Positions 27,363 to 36,015 of a stretch of DNA of 64,000 nt are shown one piece after another. Position 1 is the stretch's first letter. Every line of letters begins with the position of its first letter. A program made the position numbers and the translations under genes. The DNA comes from Comamonas resistens (GTDB lineage: Bacteria > Pseudomonadota > Gammaproteobacteria > Burkholderiales > Burkholderiaceae_C), in assembly GCF_030064165.1 (NCBI RefSeq), contig NZ_CP125947.1, positions 3,224,001 to 3,288,000 of the forward strand, read 5' to 3'. The notes beneath the pieces are model-generated. The model did no database searches. It was not told where the DNA came from and worked only from the letters and a program-made list of their open reading frames with translations.

Positions 27363-28559
27363 TCATGATGCTGGCGGTGCACGGATGGCCTGCCAGCATT
27401 GCAGGATCACCATGGCTTTGCCGCAGTGACGGCAGACAAAGGCTGGTGCAGTTCCTGCCTCTGCCTCTGGCTTGGCTGTTTTGTTCAAACTTGCTGTGTC
27501 ATTGATGGCGGCCTGCATGGGAGTGGTTTGCAGCAGTTCACGGGCCAGTGCCAGACAGCTCTTGCGGGCCCCGTTGGCCAGCAAGCCGTAGTGCCTGATG
27601 CGGTGGAAGCCGCAGGGCAGCACATGCAGCAAGAATCGGCGCATGAACTCTTCGGGAGCCAGGGTCATAGTCTTGTGCCGTGTGCGGCCCTTGGCCCGGT
27701 AGTCCTTGTACTTGAAGCGCACGCCATGCTCATCCATGGCAACCAGCCGGCTATTGGAGATGGCGACGCGGTGCGTGTAGCGTGAGAGGTAGGCCAGCAC
27801 TGCTTGCGGCCCAGCGAATGGTCGCTTGGCATAAACCACCCATTCACATTGGCGCATGGGGGCCAGCCATTGTTGGAAGTACGCTGCATTGGCCAGCGCT
27901 GCCAGTGTCCCAAAGAATCGGAGTCTGCCGGCTTGATGAAGACGCTCAAGCTCTTCAATAAAGCGTCTGCGCATCAGCCGGGACAGCACACGCACCGGCA
28001 GAAAGAAGCCGGGTCGGCAAGCCCTCCAGCATTGACCGCCATCTGCCAAGCCGCCTCCAGGCACGATCCCGTGCACATGCGGGTGATGGGTCAAGGCCGA
28101 TCCCCAGGTGTGTAGTACCAACGTTGCCCCGATGCGAGCGCCCAGGTGTTTGTGATCTGCAGCGATGGTTTGCAGCACCTCGGCGGCAACATCAAACAGC
28201 AGCCCATAGAGCACCGCCTTGTTCTGGTAGGCCAGATCCGCAATGGGCGCAGGTAAGGTGAAGACCACGTGGTAATACTGCACGGGCAATAGGTCGCTCT
28301 GGCGGGCTTCAAGCCAGCGTTTGGCTGCAGCACTTTGGCACTTGGGGCAGTGGCGGTTGCGGCAGGAGTTATAGGAGACTTGCTCGGCAGCACAGTCTTC
28401 GCAGCGCAAAACATGACCACCCAGTGCCGCTGTGCGGCACTGTTCGATGGCCGACATCACTTTGAGCTGAGACAGGCTCAGGTGACCACGTTGGCTCTCA
28501 CGCCAAGCAGCGCCATGTTGGAGAAAGATGTCGGCGACCTCCAGGGAGGGCCGCTGCAC
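27363..28559 (-). CDS. IS91-family HUH (Y1/Y2) transposase
   Basis: 398 residues. A zinc-binding N-terminus (LRCEDCAAEQVSYNSCRNRH, then CPKC) is followed by the HUH motif HHPHVHGIVPGGG and a catalytic-Tyr region, YLSRYTHRVAISNSRLV. This is the rolling-circle transposase of IS91-type elements. The start is GTG at 28559, preceded by GAGAGG, 9 bp after the recombinase stop, so both are made from one transcript. No frameshift is seen. Confidence 0.9.
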   Translation of the reverse strand: MQRPSLEVADIFLQHGAAWRESQRGHLSLSQLKVMSAIEQCRTAALGGHVLRCEDCAAEQVSYNSCRNRHCPKCQSAAAKRWLEARQSDLLPVQYYHVVFTLPAPIADLAYQNKAVLYGLLFDVAAEVLQTIAADHKHLGARIGATLVLHTWGSALTHHPHVHGIVPGGGLADGGQCWRACRPGFFLPVRVLSRLMRRRFIEELERLHQAGRLRFFGTLAALANAAYFQQWLAPMRQCEWVVYAKRPFAGPQAVLAYLSRYTHRVAISNSRLVAMDEHGVRFKYKDYRAKGRTRHKTMTLAPEEFMRRFLLHVLPCGFHRIRHYGLLANGARKSCLALARELLQTTPMQAAINDTASLNKTAKPEAEAGTAPAFVCRHCGKAMVILQCWQAIRAPPAS

Positions 28560-28568
28560 GAGTGCCTC

Positions 28569-29444
28569 TCAACTCGGCAGCATTGGCTCCAGCGGACCCA
28601 TCACTTCCCGCAGCAGATCGGTCGCCACATGGGCGTAGATGGAAGTCGTCTCCAGCTTCTGGTGTCCCAGCAGCACTTGAATCACACGAATATCGACCTT
28701 GCGCTCCAGCAGGTGTGTGGCAAAACTATGGCGCAAAGTATGCGTCGTGACACGTTTGTCGATACCAGCGGCCTCGGCTGCAGCGTGCACCGCTCGGTTG
28801 AGCTGACGAATCGTCAGTGGCTCCAAGACCGTCATGCCAGGGAACAGCCAGCCACCGGGCAGCATCTTGCCCTGGGCATGTGCCAAATGCCACCAGGTGC
28901 GAAGGCGCTGAAGAACCACCGGGCTGAGCATGGCGTAACGATCCTTGGCACCCTTGCCTTGCTCGATGCGCAGGGTCATGCGCTGGCTATCGACATCTGT
29001 GACCTTCAAATGCACAACCTCGCTGGCACGAAGACCTGCGCCATAGGCCACGGACAGCGCCACTTGGTGCTTGATGTTGTAGGCGGCAGCCAGCAACCGT
29101 GAGACTTCTTCGTGGCTGAGCACCACAGGCAAGGTGCGAGGCAGCTTCACGGGCTGCATCTTGCCCATCAGCTCAATGTGGCCCAGCGTCACATCAAAGA
29201 AGAACTTCAGGCCCGTCAACGTGGCGTTGAGCGTTGTGGGTGATGAACCCGCATCGACCAAGTGGAGCTGGAAGTTGCGCAAATCCTCCACGGTGGCCGT
29301 GTCCGGGGAGCGCTTCAGATAGGCGGCCAGATTGCACACGGCACGAATATAGGCATCCTGGGTGCGAGGCTGGAGCTTGCGCATTCTCATGTCGTCGAGC
29401 ATGCGCTGACGCAACGGGGAGATGGTTTGAATCGAGGGGGTCAT
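28569..29444 (-). CDS. Tyrosine recombinase of the IS91-type element
   Basis: 291 residues. The catalytic residues are visible in GLRASEVVHLKV (Arg), HTLRHSFATHLLERK (His-x-x-Arg) and LGHQKLETTSIYAHV (His and Tyr), with the SAM-like N-terminal core-binding domain (KLQPRTQDAYIRAVCNLAAY). It is XerC/IntI-like in layout. The ATG at 29444 follows CAGGAGCGCGATC; a longer frame to 29483 is less likely. Some IS91 elements carry such a gene in place of the small accessory frame of IS91 itself. Confidence 0.88.
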   Translation of the reverse strand: MTPSIQTISPLRQRMLDDMRMRKLQPRTQDAYIRAVCNLAAYLKRSPDTATVEDLRNFQLHLVDAGSSPTTLNATLTGLKFFFDVTLGHIELMGKMQPVKLPRTLPVVLSHEEVSRLLAAAYNIKHQVALSVAYGAGLRASEVVHLKVTDVDSQRMTLRIEQGKGAKDRYAMLSPVVLQRLRTWWHLAHAQGKMLPGGWLFPGMTVLEPLTIRQLNRAVHAAAEAAGIDKRVTTHTLRHSFATHLLERKVDIRVIQVLLGHQKLETTSIYAHVATDLLREVMGPLEPMLPS

Positions 29445-29680
29445 GATCGCGCTCCTGTCGAAGAACGAGGCCGATTGCCTCATTCGTCAACATAGAGAGG
29501 GGCGCGATATGTACCTTGCGTCATGGCCTTCGCGTCGGATTACCGCGCGAGCGGTTTAGTCCTCAGATTGAGAGAGGTCATCAAGCTTTGACTGCTCAAC
29601 GACTCCTGTTGGCCAATAATCACAAAAGAAAATGAGCCCTCTACGAAGCACAGCGCAATCGAAATAGGAAGACAAGCTCC

Positions 29681-30643
29681 TTACTGCGATCTGTCCGCCA
29701 AGTACTCAGTCAGCAGATCCACGCCATGTTTTTCGGGTGTTTCTGGCACCAGCAAGCCAATTGCGGCCAGTGTGGAGGGAAACTGTAGCGCCAACACTTG
29801 CAGCCAGCCTGCCTGTACAAAGGGCTGAACCACGCTGAGCGGCGTTAGCGCCACTGCATCCGTGGTGCGCAGGTACTCCAATAGCATGGGCAGGGAGCGC
29901 GTGATCAGAGGTGAATGCTGAGGTAATTGCTCGCAGGCTTCGAACAAGCGTTCGAAAGCTTCATGCATCTGCGTGGACAGGGGGGCCAGAACCCATCGCT
30001 GTCCAAGCATCTGGTTTGCATGCAATACACGCTTGCGTTGCAGCGGATGGGTGGGCCCGGCTACTGCAACCACCTTGTCCTCCAACAGTGGCACGAAACG
30101 CATCCCGCTGGCGACGACTGCGGGCTCGCGCACGAGCACCATATCGAGCGTGCGCGCCGCCAGCCCAGCTAACAGAGCATGGTGACTGTCTTCCACCACC
30201 TCCACACGCAATTGCGGATGCTGCTGAAGAAATGGCGCTAGCTCCCGGCCTAGAAAGCCCGACAAGGCACCTGTAATAGCCCCCACGCTGAGCACACCCT
30301 GCGCGCCTTCCGCGGCCGCAGCCAACATCTCTGCGCAGCCAGTGAGTGAGCCCAGCATGCTGCGCAACAGCGGTAGTAGGTCGCGGCAGATCAACGTGGG
30401 GCGTACTCCGCGTGCGTGACGCTCAAAGAGCGGCAAACCCACCATCCGCTCCAATTCAGACAAAGCTTTGGTCGCTGATGACTGCGTTTGTCCCACCACT
30501 TCGGCTGCGCGCTGGATGCTGCCCAGGTCGGCAATCAGCACGAGCAGCTGCAACTGACGCAACCGCGTGCGCGCCAACAAACGATTGAGCAAGGCCGAAG
30601 AGCGCCCTGAATTGGGCAAGTGCGAGGTAGTCGTAGATTGCAT
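29681..30643 (-). CDS. LysR-family transcriptional regulator (GbpR-like)
   Basis: 320 residues. The helix-turn-helix is RTRLRQLQLLVLIADLGSIQ and RAAEVVGQTQSSATKALSEL; the effector domain carries GVLSVGAITGALSGFLGREL and similar. The pattern MVGLPLFERHARGVRPT after the HTH is typical of the GbpR/CatR-like group that controls sugar or aromatic acid uptake. Divergent from the Bug receptor gene 94 bp away, it likely controls that receptor and the amidohydrolase. Confidence 0.88.
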   Translation of the reverse strand: MQSTTTSHLPNSGRSSALLNRLLARTRLRQLQLLVLIADLGSIQRAAEVVGQTQSSATKALSELERMVGLPLFERHARGVRPTLICRDLLPLLRSMLGSLTGCAEMLAAAAEGAQGVLSVGAITGALSGFLGRELAPFLQQHPQLRVEVVEDSHHALLAGLAARTLDMVLVREPAVVASGMRFVPLLEDKVVAVAGPTHPLQRKRVLHANQMLGQRWVLAPLSTQMHEAFERLFEACEQLPQHSPLITRSLPMLLEYLRTTDAVALTPLSVVQPFVQAGWLQVLALQFPSTLAAIGLLVPETPEKHGVDLLTEYLADRSQ

Positions 30644-30737
30644 AGCTAAGTGCAATTTAGCACCTGAAAGATGGATCTCATGCCCCAGACTTGCCCTTGC
30701 CCGCTATCGAGGCTTGCCATCAATAAGGAGACGCATC

Positions 30738-31724
30738 ATGACCTCTATGCCCCACTCATTTGCCCGTCGTCTGTTCTGCACGGCAGCCACTGTCAGCACT
30801 GCCTGGGCGCTGGCAGCCTCTGCCATGGCGGCAGGTTTTCCGGACAAACCCATCACCTTGGTCGTGCCCTTCGCCTCGGGCGGCTCCATTGATGCCGCCA
30901 TCCGCGTGGTGCAGCCCAGGCTATCGGCTGAACTGGGTCAGCCCGTGGTGATCGAAAACCTGGGCGGTGCTGGCGGTGCCCTGGGAGCGGCCAAAGTAGC
31001 CAACGCCGCCAAGGATGGGTATACGCTGCTGGTGGGCTCCATCAACGATGTGGTGCTGGTACCCGTGCTCAACAAAAACGTGCGCTACGAACCCAAGGAC
31101 TTTGTGCCCATCGGTCCTATCAGCTCGAACTCGCCACTGCTGGTGGCACGCAAGGATTTGCCTGCGAATGATTTGGATGGCGTGATTGCTGCGTTGCGTG
31201 CCAAGCCGGAATCTATCAGCTATGGCAGCCCCGGCATGGGCACCATGCAGCATCTGGTGATGGAAGACCTTCAGCAACGCGCCAATGTGCGAATGCTGCA
31301 TGCACCTTACAAGGGCGCTGGCCCGCTGCTGACAGATTTGCTGGGGGGGCAGATCGACTTGGCTGTCATGGTGCCAGCAACTGCCCTGCCGCATATCCAG
31401 GCCGGTCGCATCAAGGTTCTGGGAGTGGCGAGTTTGCAGCGACAGCCCATGATCAAGAACATTCCCACGCTCAACGAGGGCAAGGTCGTCAAGGGTCTGG
31501 AGATGAGTGGCTGGATGGGCCTGCTGGCTCCTAAGGGTGTCGCACCGGATCGCATAGCTCGTCTGAAGACGGCATTGGAAGCTGCGCTTGCATCAAAAGG
31601 CGTTCCCGAGCAACTGACAGCCATGGGCATGCAAGTGGCGACGGCGACCGAGCAGCGCCAATTTGCCGATCAAATTGCGCGCGACGAGGCCAAAGCCCGT
31701 AGTTTGAGCGTGAAATTGCAATAA
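30738..31724 (+). CDS. Bug-family tripartite tricarboxylate transporter receptor protein
   Basis: 328 residues. The signal peptide spans MPHSFARRLFCTAATVSTAW to SAMAA, then FPDKPITLVVPFASGGSIDA and GQPVVIENLGGAGGALGAAK show the Bug (TctC) fold. In Burkholderiales these receptors are very numerous and usually lack linked TctA/TctB membrane genes, as here. AAGGAG lies before ATG 30738. With a LysR gene divergent and an M20 hydrolase 9 bp behind, it may bind an N-acyl amino acid or similar compound. Confidence 0.88.
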   Translation: MTSMPHSFARRLFCTAATVSTAWALAASAMAAGFPDKPITLVVPFASGGSIDAAIRVVQPRLSAELGQPVVIENLGGAGGALGAAKVANAAKDGYTLLVGSINDVVLVPVLNKNVRYEPKDFVPIGPISSNSPLLVARKDLPANDLDGVIAALRAKPESISYGSPGMGTMQHLVMEDLQQRANVRMLHAPYKGAGPLLTDLLGGQIDLAVMVPATALPHIQAGRIKVLGVASLQRQPMIKNIPTLNEGKVVKGLEMSGWMGLLAPKGVAPDRIARLKTALEAALASKGVPEQLTAMGMQVATATEQRQFADQIARDEAKARSLSVKLQ

Positions 31725-31733
31725 GAGAGCACC

Positions 31734-32921
31734 ATGCCCATCATTCAAGCCATTGCCGACAACCCCGAATTCCGTCAGATTCGCCGCGACTTGCATGCCC
31801 ATCCTGAACTTGGCTTTCAGGAAGAGCGCACCAGCGCGTTGGTGGCCAACTACCTGCAACACTGGGGCTATGAGGTCACGCGCGGCGTGGGCGGAACGGG
31901 CGTGGTCGGCACGCTCAGGCGCGGCCAGGGAGCGCGCCGCATAGGTCTGCGTGCCGACATGGATGCGCTGCCCATGCAGGAGCTCAATACCTTTGCACAC
32001 CGTTCACAGCACGCAGGTCGTATGCATGCCTGCGGCCATGACGGCCACACGGCGACACTGTTGGCAGCTGCCTGGTATCTAGCCCAAAGCGGCAAGTTTG
32101 ACGGCACGCTGCACTGCATTTTTCAGCCCGCTGAAGAAGGCGGACAGGCTGGCGCGCGCGCCATGATTGAGGACGGCCTCTTTGAGCGCTTTGACTGCGA
32201 TGCGGTCTTTGGCCTGCACAACGCCCCGGGACGTGCCATAGGCAGCTTTGGCGTGCGAGCCGGACCATTCATGAGCTCCAGCAACCGCTTTCGCATTGAT
32301 GTCAAAGGCAAGGGGACACATGCCTCACAGCCTGACACAGGTGTGGACCCACTGATGTGCGCGGGCCAGATCCTCATGGGTCTTCAGACCATCATCTCGC
32401 GCAATCGCACGCCTGATGATGCGGCTGTGCTGTCCGTCACGCAAATCCACGGTGGCGATGCCGTCAATGTGATTCCCGACAGTGCCTGGCTGGGCGGGAC
32501 TGTGCGCGCGCAAAGTGCAGACACATTGGACATGATCGAGCAGCGCATGAAGGATATCGTCCAAGGCTCGGCCACGGCCTATGACTGTGAAGCACAGTTG
32601 CACTTTGAGCGTAGCTATCCGGCGCTGGTCAATGACCCCGAGCAGACGGCATTTGCGGTGCCGGTCATGCAGGAAGTCGTTGGTATCGAGCAGGTCGATG
32701 ACAACGCGCCTCGGCTGACAAACTCCGAGGACTTTGCCTTCATGCTGCAGCAACGTCCCGGCTGCTATGTATTGCTGGGCAATGGAGAGGGTGACCACCG
32801 CCTGCCCGGCCATGGTCCTGGACCCTGCCAGGTGCACAACCCATCGTATGACTTCAACGATGCGCTGATTCCCGTCGGGGCCAGCTATTTTGTGCGACTG
32901 GTGGAGCGCTTCCTGAAGTGA
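31734..32921 (+). CDS. M20-family amidohydrolase (hippurate hydrolase / N-acyl-amino acid hydrolase type)
   Basis: 395 residues. The zinc-binding motifs are HACGHDGHTATLLAAAWYL and PAEEGGQAGARAMIEDGL, then FGLHNAPG and CEAQLHFERSYPALVND with a downstream His in PGHGPGPCQVHNPSYDF. These enzymes cleave N-acyl amino acids (hippurate, N-acetyl amino acids). It lies 9 bp after the Bug receptor gene, so receptor and hydrolase are one operon. The exact substrate is unknown. Confidence 0.88.
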   Translation: MPIIQAIADNPEFRQIRRDLHAHPELGFQEERTSALVANYLQHWGYEVTRGVGGTGVVGTLRRGQGARRIGLRADMDALPMQELNTFAHRSQHAGRMHACGHDGHTATLLAAAWYLAQSGKFDGTLHCIFQPAEEGGQAGARAMIEDGLFERFDCDAVFGLHNAPGRAIGSFGVRAGPFMSSSNRFRIDVKGKGTHASQPDTGVDPLMCAGQILMGLQTIISRNRTPDDAAVLSVTQIHGGDAVNVIPDSAWLGGTVRAQSADTLDMIEQRMKDIVQGSATAYDCEAQLHFERSYPALVNDPEQTAFAVPVMQEVVGIEQVDDNAPRLTNSEDFAFMLQQRPGCYVLLGNGEGDHRLPGHGPGPCQVHNPSYDFNDALIPVGASYFVRLVERFLK

Positions 32922-33340
32922 AGTGCTGCAAGGCAAGAATTGATACTGACATCAGTGATCGTCATCCGCGTCGGTACTTGGATAACTGCTGTGGAAGCAT
33001 GACTAGGAAGTAACGATACAGCTAGGACTGACTGCATTTGCTAAAAGCAGTCGTCGCTGACCAAGAATCGAAGGACTGCACGGGTCGATCGCTGGCGGGC
33101 TCGGTGGGCTGCTGATAGTTACCCTCCGTGTATCGCGTTGCCCCGTGAAGTCTGCCATCCGGCGACAGACCGCTCGTACAGCCAGAAGCAGTCCCTTGCG
33201 GGAACATCTTCAAAGGCTGCTACTGGCCGACAGTGACCGGTAGGGCCCCTGAGCTGCCGATCAGTTGTAGGTAAAGCGGCCAGCCATCACCACTTTGGTA
33301 TGCTGGGTCTGGTTGATAGACAGCCATATTTAGCTTAAGC
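32922..33340. other. Intergenic region with repeat copy C
   Basis: No gene is seen. The stretch 33126-33229 (TATCGCGTTGCCCCGTGAAG through CTGCTACTGGCCG) resembles the reverse of copy A. A short region before the acetyltransferase (33300-33340) is AT-rich and likely its promoter. Confidence 0.5.
33126..33229 (+). repeat. Degenerate dispersed repeat, copy C
   Basis: It aligns with the reverse complement of copy A over about 100 bp, sharing GGCGACAGACCGCTC (GCGACAGACCGCTC in A) and CAGCCAGAAGC. Confidence 0.6.
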
Positions 33341-33832
33341 ATGACCCTGGAGTTCAAGCGCCTTACCGAAGTTGACCTGATAGACATCATTTCGCTCAAC
33401 AACAATCCCGATGTGCTAAGGCAAATGCCGCTTGGAAGTGCAAACTTCGACCTAGCGAAGGCAAAAGAATGGGTCCAGCAAAAAGATGCACAGTGGCTGC
33501 AATATGGCTATGGTCCGTGGGCATTTCTAATTGATCAGAAATTTGCTGGCTGGGGCGGCTTGCAGTACGAAGAAGGTGACGCCGATCTAGCTTTAGTGCT
33601 TCACCCTGACTTCTGGGGGAGTGGAAAAGCGATTTGCCAAGAGATTGCTAAACATGCATTCACCTCTCAGGGGCTGGAGTCCATAACAATTTTGCTTCCA
33701 CCCTCAAGGACGAGAATTAAAGGGATTTTCAGGCTGGGCTTCCAGCCTGACGGCGAAGTTGACATTGAAGGTGCTCGCTTTCAGCGTTTTCGCCTTTATG
33801 CACCCAACGAACCAGTTCCGTCAGATAGCTGA
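33341..33832 (+). CDS. GNAT-family N-acetyltransferase
   Basis: 163 residues. The fold of the Acetyltransf_3 group is suggested by LEFKRLTEVDLIDIISLNNN, the middle strand WAFLIDQKFAGWGGLQYEEG, HPDFWGSGKAICQEIAKHAF and GIFRLGFQPDGEVD, with an acetyl-CoA P-loop-like part around FWGSGKAI. The base composition is visibly more AT-rich than its neighbours, which suggests recent transfer. Function unknown. Confidence 0.75.
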   Translation: MTLEFKRLTEVDLIDIISLNNNPDVLRQMPLGSANFDLAKAKEWVQQKDAQWLQYGYGPWAFLIDQKFAGWGGLQYEEGDADLALVLHPDFWGSGKAICQEIAKHAFTSQGLESITILLPPSRTRIKGIFRLGFQPDGEVDIEGARFQRFRLYAPNEPVPSDS

Positions 33833-33999
33833 GCAGTGTGCATGAAGTCGGCCTCCTATCCAGCGACCAGATTGACCAACTGGATTTGGCCGACCAGAGA
33901 CCATCCCGAAGATCTTGATCTCACACTTTCTGATTTGAAATAAAACAGCGGCCAGCGCATTTGCTTCATACGCTGGCCGCTCTCTTTTTGATACCTGAT

Positions 34000-35925
34000 T
34001 CAGTGCGTTGCAGGGCGTCGTGATGCCAGCTTGCGCACCTCGTTGACCATCAGATCAATCTCCTCGAAGGTGTTGTAGAAGGCAACCGAGGGACGCACCG
34101 CCGTCTCCACCCCAAAGCGCCGCAGAATCGGCTGCGCGCAATGGTGGCCGGTGCGCACGGCGATGCCCTCATGGTTCAGCGCCTTGCCCACTTCGTCGGT
34201 GGTATACCCGTCCAGCACAAAGGACAGCGCACTGGCCTTGCCCGGCACGGTGCCAATCAGGCGCAGGCCGGGGATGGTGGCCAGCTGCTGCATGCCGTAG
34301 TCCACCAGGGCATGCTCGTAGCGGCTGATGGCTTCGATGCCGATACGCTCCACATATTCCAGCGCTGCGCCCAGGCCTACGGCATCGGCGATATTGCCGG
34401 TGCCCGCCTCGAAGGTATTGGGCAGGGGCTGGAACAAGGTTTTCTCAAACGTCACATCGGCAATCATGTTGCCGCCGCCTTGCCAGGGCGGCATGGCTTC
34501 GAGCACCTCGCGGCGGCCCCAGAGCACACCGATGCCGGTGGGGGCAAAGATCTTGTGGCCCGAGAAGACAAAGAAATCCGCACCAATGTCCTGCACGTTG
34601 ACCGGCGTGTGTGCAATGGACTGCGCGCCGTCGATTAGCGTGGTGATGCCTCGCGCCCTGGCGCGTGCCACCACTTCCTTGACCGGAACCACGGTGCCCA
34701 GCACATTGGAGACATGGCCGATGGCAACCAGTTTTGTGCGGTCGTTCAGCAGCTTTTCGTATTCGTCGAGGCGAATCTGGCCCTGATCATCGACCGGAAT
34801 CACGCGCAGCCTGGCACCCTTGGCCTGCGCCAGCTGCTGCCAGGGCACGATGTTGGCGTGGTGCTCCAGGTGGCTGACGATAATCTCGTCGCCTTCGCCC
34901 ACGTTTTTTCCGCCCCAGCTCTGGGCCACAAGGTTGATGGCCTCGGTGGTGCCGCGCACAAAAATCACCTCGCGCGCATCGGGCGCATGGATAAAGCGGC
35001 GCACCACTTCACGCGCGTGCTCGTAGGCATCCGTGGCACGGGCAGCCAGTGTGTGGGCCGCGCGGTGGATGTTGGAGTTTTCATGCTCGTAGAAATGCGC
35101 AATGCGCTCTATCACCTGGCGTGGCTTGTGTGTGGTGGCGGCATTGTCCAGCCACACCAGTGGCTTGCCGTTGATACGCTCGGCCAGGATCGGAAAGTCG
35201 CGGCGCACGGCGTTGACGTCGAAGCCGGGGTGGCGGTCGGCCCGGGCCTGCGGCGTGCTGGCAGTTTGCCCATGCGGATGGGGCTTGGCCGGAGTGACAA
35301 AGCCGCTGGGCAAGGTAACCGCATCCACAAAATAAAACCGGGGCGCCGTGCTGACAGGCGCGGCACTGGCGGGCAACGATGACTGAGACGAGACGGCCCC
35401 TAATCCCAGATCGGGCACATCCACAAAGCGGGGACGCGGGGCTCCAGCAGACAAGGCATGCAGCGCCTGCTGGCTCAAGGTATCCAGGCTGTCTGGAGCA
35501 ACTGCCGTTGGAGCCTGCGGCAGATTCGCGCTGTCCGTGAGCCCCGCCAGGCGCGGCTCATAGGCAGGCAGCGCGGCAAAGGCTTTGTCAGGCACGCCAT
35601 TGCCGGCCTGCGCCTGCGGCAGTGCTGCCGGCGCACGGTTGACCAGCGAGAGCGAGGTGGCGGGGCTGGACGGCAGCAGATTGCTGCCCGGCACCTGTCC
35701 CTGCAACGGCGAAGTACCTGGCACATTGGGCGAAAAGCCCGAGGGCGCTGCCAGCGGCGAGCCGCCGGGTGCCCATGTCGCAGGCGGCTGTGCGCCCTGC
35801 ACGGGCAAGGCAGGTGCATCGCCTGGCAGGCTGCGAAACAGGCTGCTGGCCAGCTGCGCCAGCACCGCCGGATCAATGGGCGGCTGGGCACTGGCGGGCG
35901 CAATATTTGCAATATCGGAACTCAA
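34000..35925 (-). CDS. Family 2A encapsulin cargo cysteine desulfurase with a disordered targeting domain
   Basis: 641 residues. Residues about 1-235 are disordered and rich in P, A, S, Q, with PRFVDV (165-170) and PRFYFVDAV (195-203) as a repeated motif; this part is expected to load the enzyme into the shell. From FDVNAVRRDFPIL (about 235) on, it is a SufS-like PLP enzyme: His in HLEHHAN, PLP-binding Lys458 in SGHKIFAP, persulfide Cys596 in RTGHHCAQPI. It takes sulfur from cysteine. The start is TTG at 35925, 7 bp after AGGAGG on the minus strand; ATG codons upstream (36000, 35967) lack a site. Directly after the shell gene. Confidence 0.93.
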   Translation of the reverse strand: MSSDIANIAPASAQPPIDPAVLAQLASSLFRSLPGDAPALPVQGAQPPATWAPGGSPLAAPSGFSPNVPGTSPLQGQVPGSNLLPSSPATSLSLVNRAPAALPQAQAGNGVPDKAFAALPAYEPRLAGLTDSANLPQAPTAVAPDSLDTLSQQALHALSAGAPRPRFVDVPDLGLGAVSSQSSLPASAAPVSTAPRFYFVDAVTLPSGFVTPAKPHPHGQTASTPQARADRHPGFDVNAVRRDFPILAERINGKPLVWLDNAATTHKPRQVIERIAHFYEHENSNIHRAAHTLAARATDAYEHAREVVRRFIHAPDAREVIFVRGTTEAINLVAQSWGGKNVGEGDEIIVSHLEHHANIVPWQQLAQAKGARLRVIPVDDQGQIRLDEYEKLLNDRTKLVAIGHVSNVLGTVVPVKEVVARARARGITTLIDGAQSIAHTPVNVQDIGADFFVFSGHKIFAPTGIGVLWGRREVLEAMPPWQGGGNMIADVTFEKTLFQPLPNTFEAGTGNIADAVGLGAALEYVERIGIEAISRYEHALVDYGMQQLATIPGLRLIGTVPGKASALSFVLDGYTTDEVGKALNHEGIAVRTGHHCAQPILRRFGVETAVRPSVAFYNTFEEIDLMVNEVRKLASRRPATH

Positions 35926-36015
35926 GACCGTTCCTCCTGAATGAATCGCGAACTCGCTGGCAGGCATCGGAATCGATAGCCGCCAACGCTTTAAAACCAA
36001 GGGCTGCGGCGACTT

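Larger units (their letters stand above)
27363..29444 (-). mobile_element. IS91-type element with tyrosine recombinase (coding core; ends not resolved)
   Basis: Two genes on the minus strand, a tyrosine recombinase and an HUH transposase separated by 9 bp, define the element. IS91-group elements move by rolling circle and lack inverted repeats and target duplications, so I cannot place the ends; flanking non-coding DNA on both sides (to about 27150 and 29600) may belong to it. Confidence 0.7.
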
